A DNA stretch of 7,746 nucleotides from Patescibacteria group bacterium (GTDB taxonomy: Bacteria; Patescibacteriota; Minisyncoccia; Minisyncoccales; CG1-02-41-26). Location: assembly GCA_018830365.1 (NCBI GenBank), contig JAHJSK010000001.1:1-7746 (forward strand), given 5' to 3'. The notes beneath the pieces are model-generated. The model had not been told where the DNA came from. It did no database searches and was given only the letters and a program-made list of their open reading frames with translations. The position numbers and the translations under genes were made by a program. Of the stretch, positions 6,182 to 7,746 are shown piece by piece. Within the stretch, counting starts at the first letter, position 1. Each line of letters opens with the position of its first letter.

Positions 6182-7142
6182 TTATCAAACTTCAAAAAAC
6201 GAGGTGGATATTAAAGTTAGATTGGAGAAGGAAACTGTTTGGCTAACACAAACACAAATTTCTATTCTTTTTGATATTCAAAGACCCGCTATTACAAAAC
6301 ACTTAAATAATATTTTTGAAAGCGGAGAATTAAATAAAAATTCAGTATGTTCCATTTTGGAACTAACTGCCACTGATGGGAAAAAATATCAAACACAATT
6401 TTACAATCTTGACGCGATTATTTCAATTGGTTATAGAGTTAATTCAAAACGCGCTACGCAATTTAGAATTTGGGCAACAAAGACACTTAAGGAATATTTG
6501 GTTAAGGGTTACACCGTCAATGAAAAACGGCTTTTAGAAGCCAAGGAAAAATTTGAAGAATTGAAAAACATAATTACTTTTTTGCAAACTAAATCGCAGA
6601 AAGAATTATTAACAGGCCAATCGCAGGAAATTTTAAATTTGCTTTCTTCTTATGCTAAAACTTTGACTTTACTAAATAAATACGATGCAGGAGAATTGCA
6701 AGACATTAAGGGTGAAAAAACAAAATTTATTTTAAAATACGAAGATTGTTGGAAAATAATTGTTGAACTAAAAAAAGAATTGATTGCCAAAAAAGAAGCA
6801 AGTGATCTTTTTGGCAACCGAAAAGATGGAAGTTTTGAGGGAATTATTAAGGGATTGTATCAGACATTTGAAGGTAAGGAATTATACGCGACATTAGAAG
6901 ATAAAGCGGCGCACTTTTTGTATTTTACGATTAAAGACCATCCGTTTACTGACGGGAATAAACGAACAGCATCATTTTTGTTCGTATATTTTTTAGATAA
7001 AACCAATTCTTTGTATCGCGAAAATGGCGAACGAAAAATAAATGATAATGCTTTAGTCGCATTAGCGCTTCTTGTTGCCGAAAGCGATCCAAAAGAAAAA
7101 GAAACCATGATAAAAATTATCAAAAATCTTTTAACGGATTAA
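6138..7142 (+). CDS. RhuM N-terminal domain fused to a Fic/Doc domain
   Basis: A two-domain protein of 334 residues. Residues about 11-131 are a RhuM-type domain paralogous to that in the preceding gene (VWLTQTQISILFD, TATDGKKYQTQFYNLDAIISIGYRVNS, WATKTLKEYLVKGY). A helical linker follows (about 132-195). The C-terminal domain has LYATLEDKAAHFLYF and the catalytic motif HPFTDGNKR (268-276), with His268, Asp272, Asn274 and Arg276 as in Fic/Doc enzymes. The Lys at 275 is the death-on-curing (Doc) form of the motif. Fic proteins usually transfer AMP to a hydroxyl side chain, while Doc phosphorylates EF-Tu; sequence does not tell which applies here. I see no clear [ST]xxxE[GN] inhibitory motif. 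No small antitoxin gene is adjacent, so control may come from the RhuM part. iorB follows after 20 bases. Confidence 0.92.
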   Translation: MRKNNQIQNTGEIIIYQTSKNEVDIKVRLEKETVWLTQTQISILFDIQRPAITKHLNNIFESGELNKNSVCSILELTATDGKKYQTQFYNLDAIISIGYRVNSKRATQFRIWATKTLKEYLVKGYTVNEKRLLEAKEKFEELKNIITFLQTKSQKELLTGQSQEILNLLSSYAKTLTLLNKYDAGELQDIKGEKTKFILKYEDCWKIIVELKKELIAKKEASDLFGNRKDGSFEGIIKGLYQTFEGKELYATLEDKAAHFLYFTIKDHPFTDGNKRTASFLFVYFLDKTNSLYRENGERKINDNALVALALLVAESDPKEKETMIKIIKNLLTD

Positions 7143-7162
7143 TTTTAAAAAATTCAAAAATT

Positions 7163-7744
7163 ATGACAAAACATAAAACATTTAACATAATCCTGTCAGG
7201 CGTTGGCGGACAGGGCATAATAACCTTGCTTCAAATTTTAGCTGAGGCGGCTTTTATTGAAAATTACGATGTCAAAACATCTGAACTTCACGGCTTGTCT
7301 CAAAGAGGTGGCTCAGTGCTTGCTCATTTAAGATTTGGTAAAGAAGTTTTTTCTCCATTGATAAAACCAGCAGAAGCTGATTTAATTTTATCCTTAGAAA
7401 TTTTAGAAGCAGCAAGAGCAATAAATTTTGCGAATCCGGAAACAATTTTTTTAATAGATAAAAAATATATTGCTTTTGAAAATTCTCTAACAGAGAATAA
7501 AATTTTAGAGCAATTAAAAAAATTTATTAAAAATGAAAGATTACATTTAATTAACGCTTCTCAAATTTGCCAAGAAAAATTAGGAGCAGAAATATTTTCA
7601 GGCATTTACCTATTAGGTGTTGCTATTTGTAAAAATTTAATTCCATTAAAATCAAAGTCCGTTTTAATGGCAATCAAAAAAATAATTCCAAAAAAATACC
7701 AAGACGCAAACATTAGGGCTTTTAATCTGGCGAGAACAAAATAA
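7163..7744 (+). CDS. iorB: Indolepyruvate:ferredoxin oxidoreductase, beta subunit
   Basis: The small subunit (193 residues, usual length) that pairs with IorA; it corresponds to the gamma domain of 2-oxoacid:ferredoxin oxidoreductases and helps bind CoA and complete the active site. The N-terminus NIILSGVGGQGIITL (8-22) has the GxGGQG motif. SELHGLSQRGGSVLAHLRFG (40-59) and KPAEADLILSLEILEAAR (68-85) are characteristic of IorB. The complete frame ends at TAA two bases before the window edge. The start has an A/T leader and no Shine-Dalgarno sequence. It lies 20 bases after the RhuM-Fic gene, so it is probably cotranscribed with the inserted block rather than with iorA, unless a promoter inside that block serves it. 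Confidence 0.93.
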   Translation: MTKHKTFNIILSGVGGQGIITLLQILAEAAFIENYDVKTSELHGLSQRGGSVLAHLRFGKEVFSPLIKPAEADLILSLEILEAARAINFANPETIFLIDKKYIAFENSLTENKILEQLKKFIKNERLHLINASQICQEKLGAEIFSGIYLLGVAICKNLIPLKSKSVLMAIKKIIPKKYQDANIRAFNLARTK

Positions 7745-7746
7745 AC

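Noticed and set aside
6860..7123. Minus-strand open frame over the Fic domain
   Set aside because: Antisense to the catalytic HPFTDGNKR region, so a shadow.

Overview
The window reads as a fragment of an AT-rich bacterial genome, probably anaerobic or from an uncultivated lineage. Genes are tightly packed. Start codons sit behind A/T-rich leaders (often ATTTTATG) with no convincing Shine-Dalgarno sequence. In-frame heptanucleotide repeats and small GC-rich palindromes lie inside coding sequence. I think of the candidate phyla radiation or a Bacteroidota-like group, but this is only an inference from style and nothing here fixes the taxonomy.

Layout. Bases 1-1061 (minus strand) hold most of a SufS-type cysteine desulfurase, cut at its C-terminus by the window edge. 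A divergent intergenic region of about 290 bases (1062-1353) carries an extended -10 box, a perfect hairpin and three copies of an 11-base motif. Everything after that is on the plus strand. iorA (1354-3069) is the large, thiamine-diphosphate-dependent subunit of indolepyruvate:ferredoxin oxidoreductase. Its normal partner iorB does not follow directly; it lies at 7163-7744. Between them are about 4.1 kb of unrelated genes: an AAA ATPase with a DUF4143-type C-terminus (3288-4502), a HIT-family hydrolase (4517-4996), a RhuM-family protein (5106-6104) and a RhuM-Fic/Doc fusion (6138-7142).

How the parts relate. IorA and IorB should form one enzyme that oxidises aryl-pyruvates to aryl-acetyl-CoA and passes electrons to ferredoxin. 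IorA here lacks the usual C-terminal two-cluster ferredoxin domain, so electrons would need another exit. The central block looks like an accessory island. A 51-base segment that forms the start of the RhuM-Fic gene is present again, with one mismatch, as the first 14 codons of the HIT gene. A decayed third copy lies before the ATPase gene, next to a good sigma70-like promoter. This suggests repeated insertion and loss of RhuM-type genes, and it shows how the island could have been assembled between iorA and iorB. The RhuM gene is visibly richer in GC than the ATPase gene, in keeping with a separate origin.
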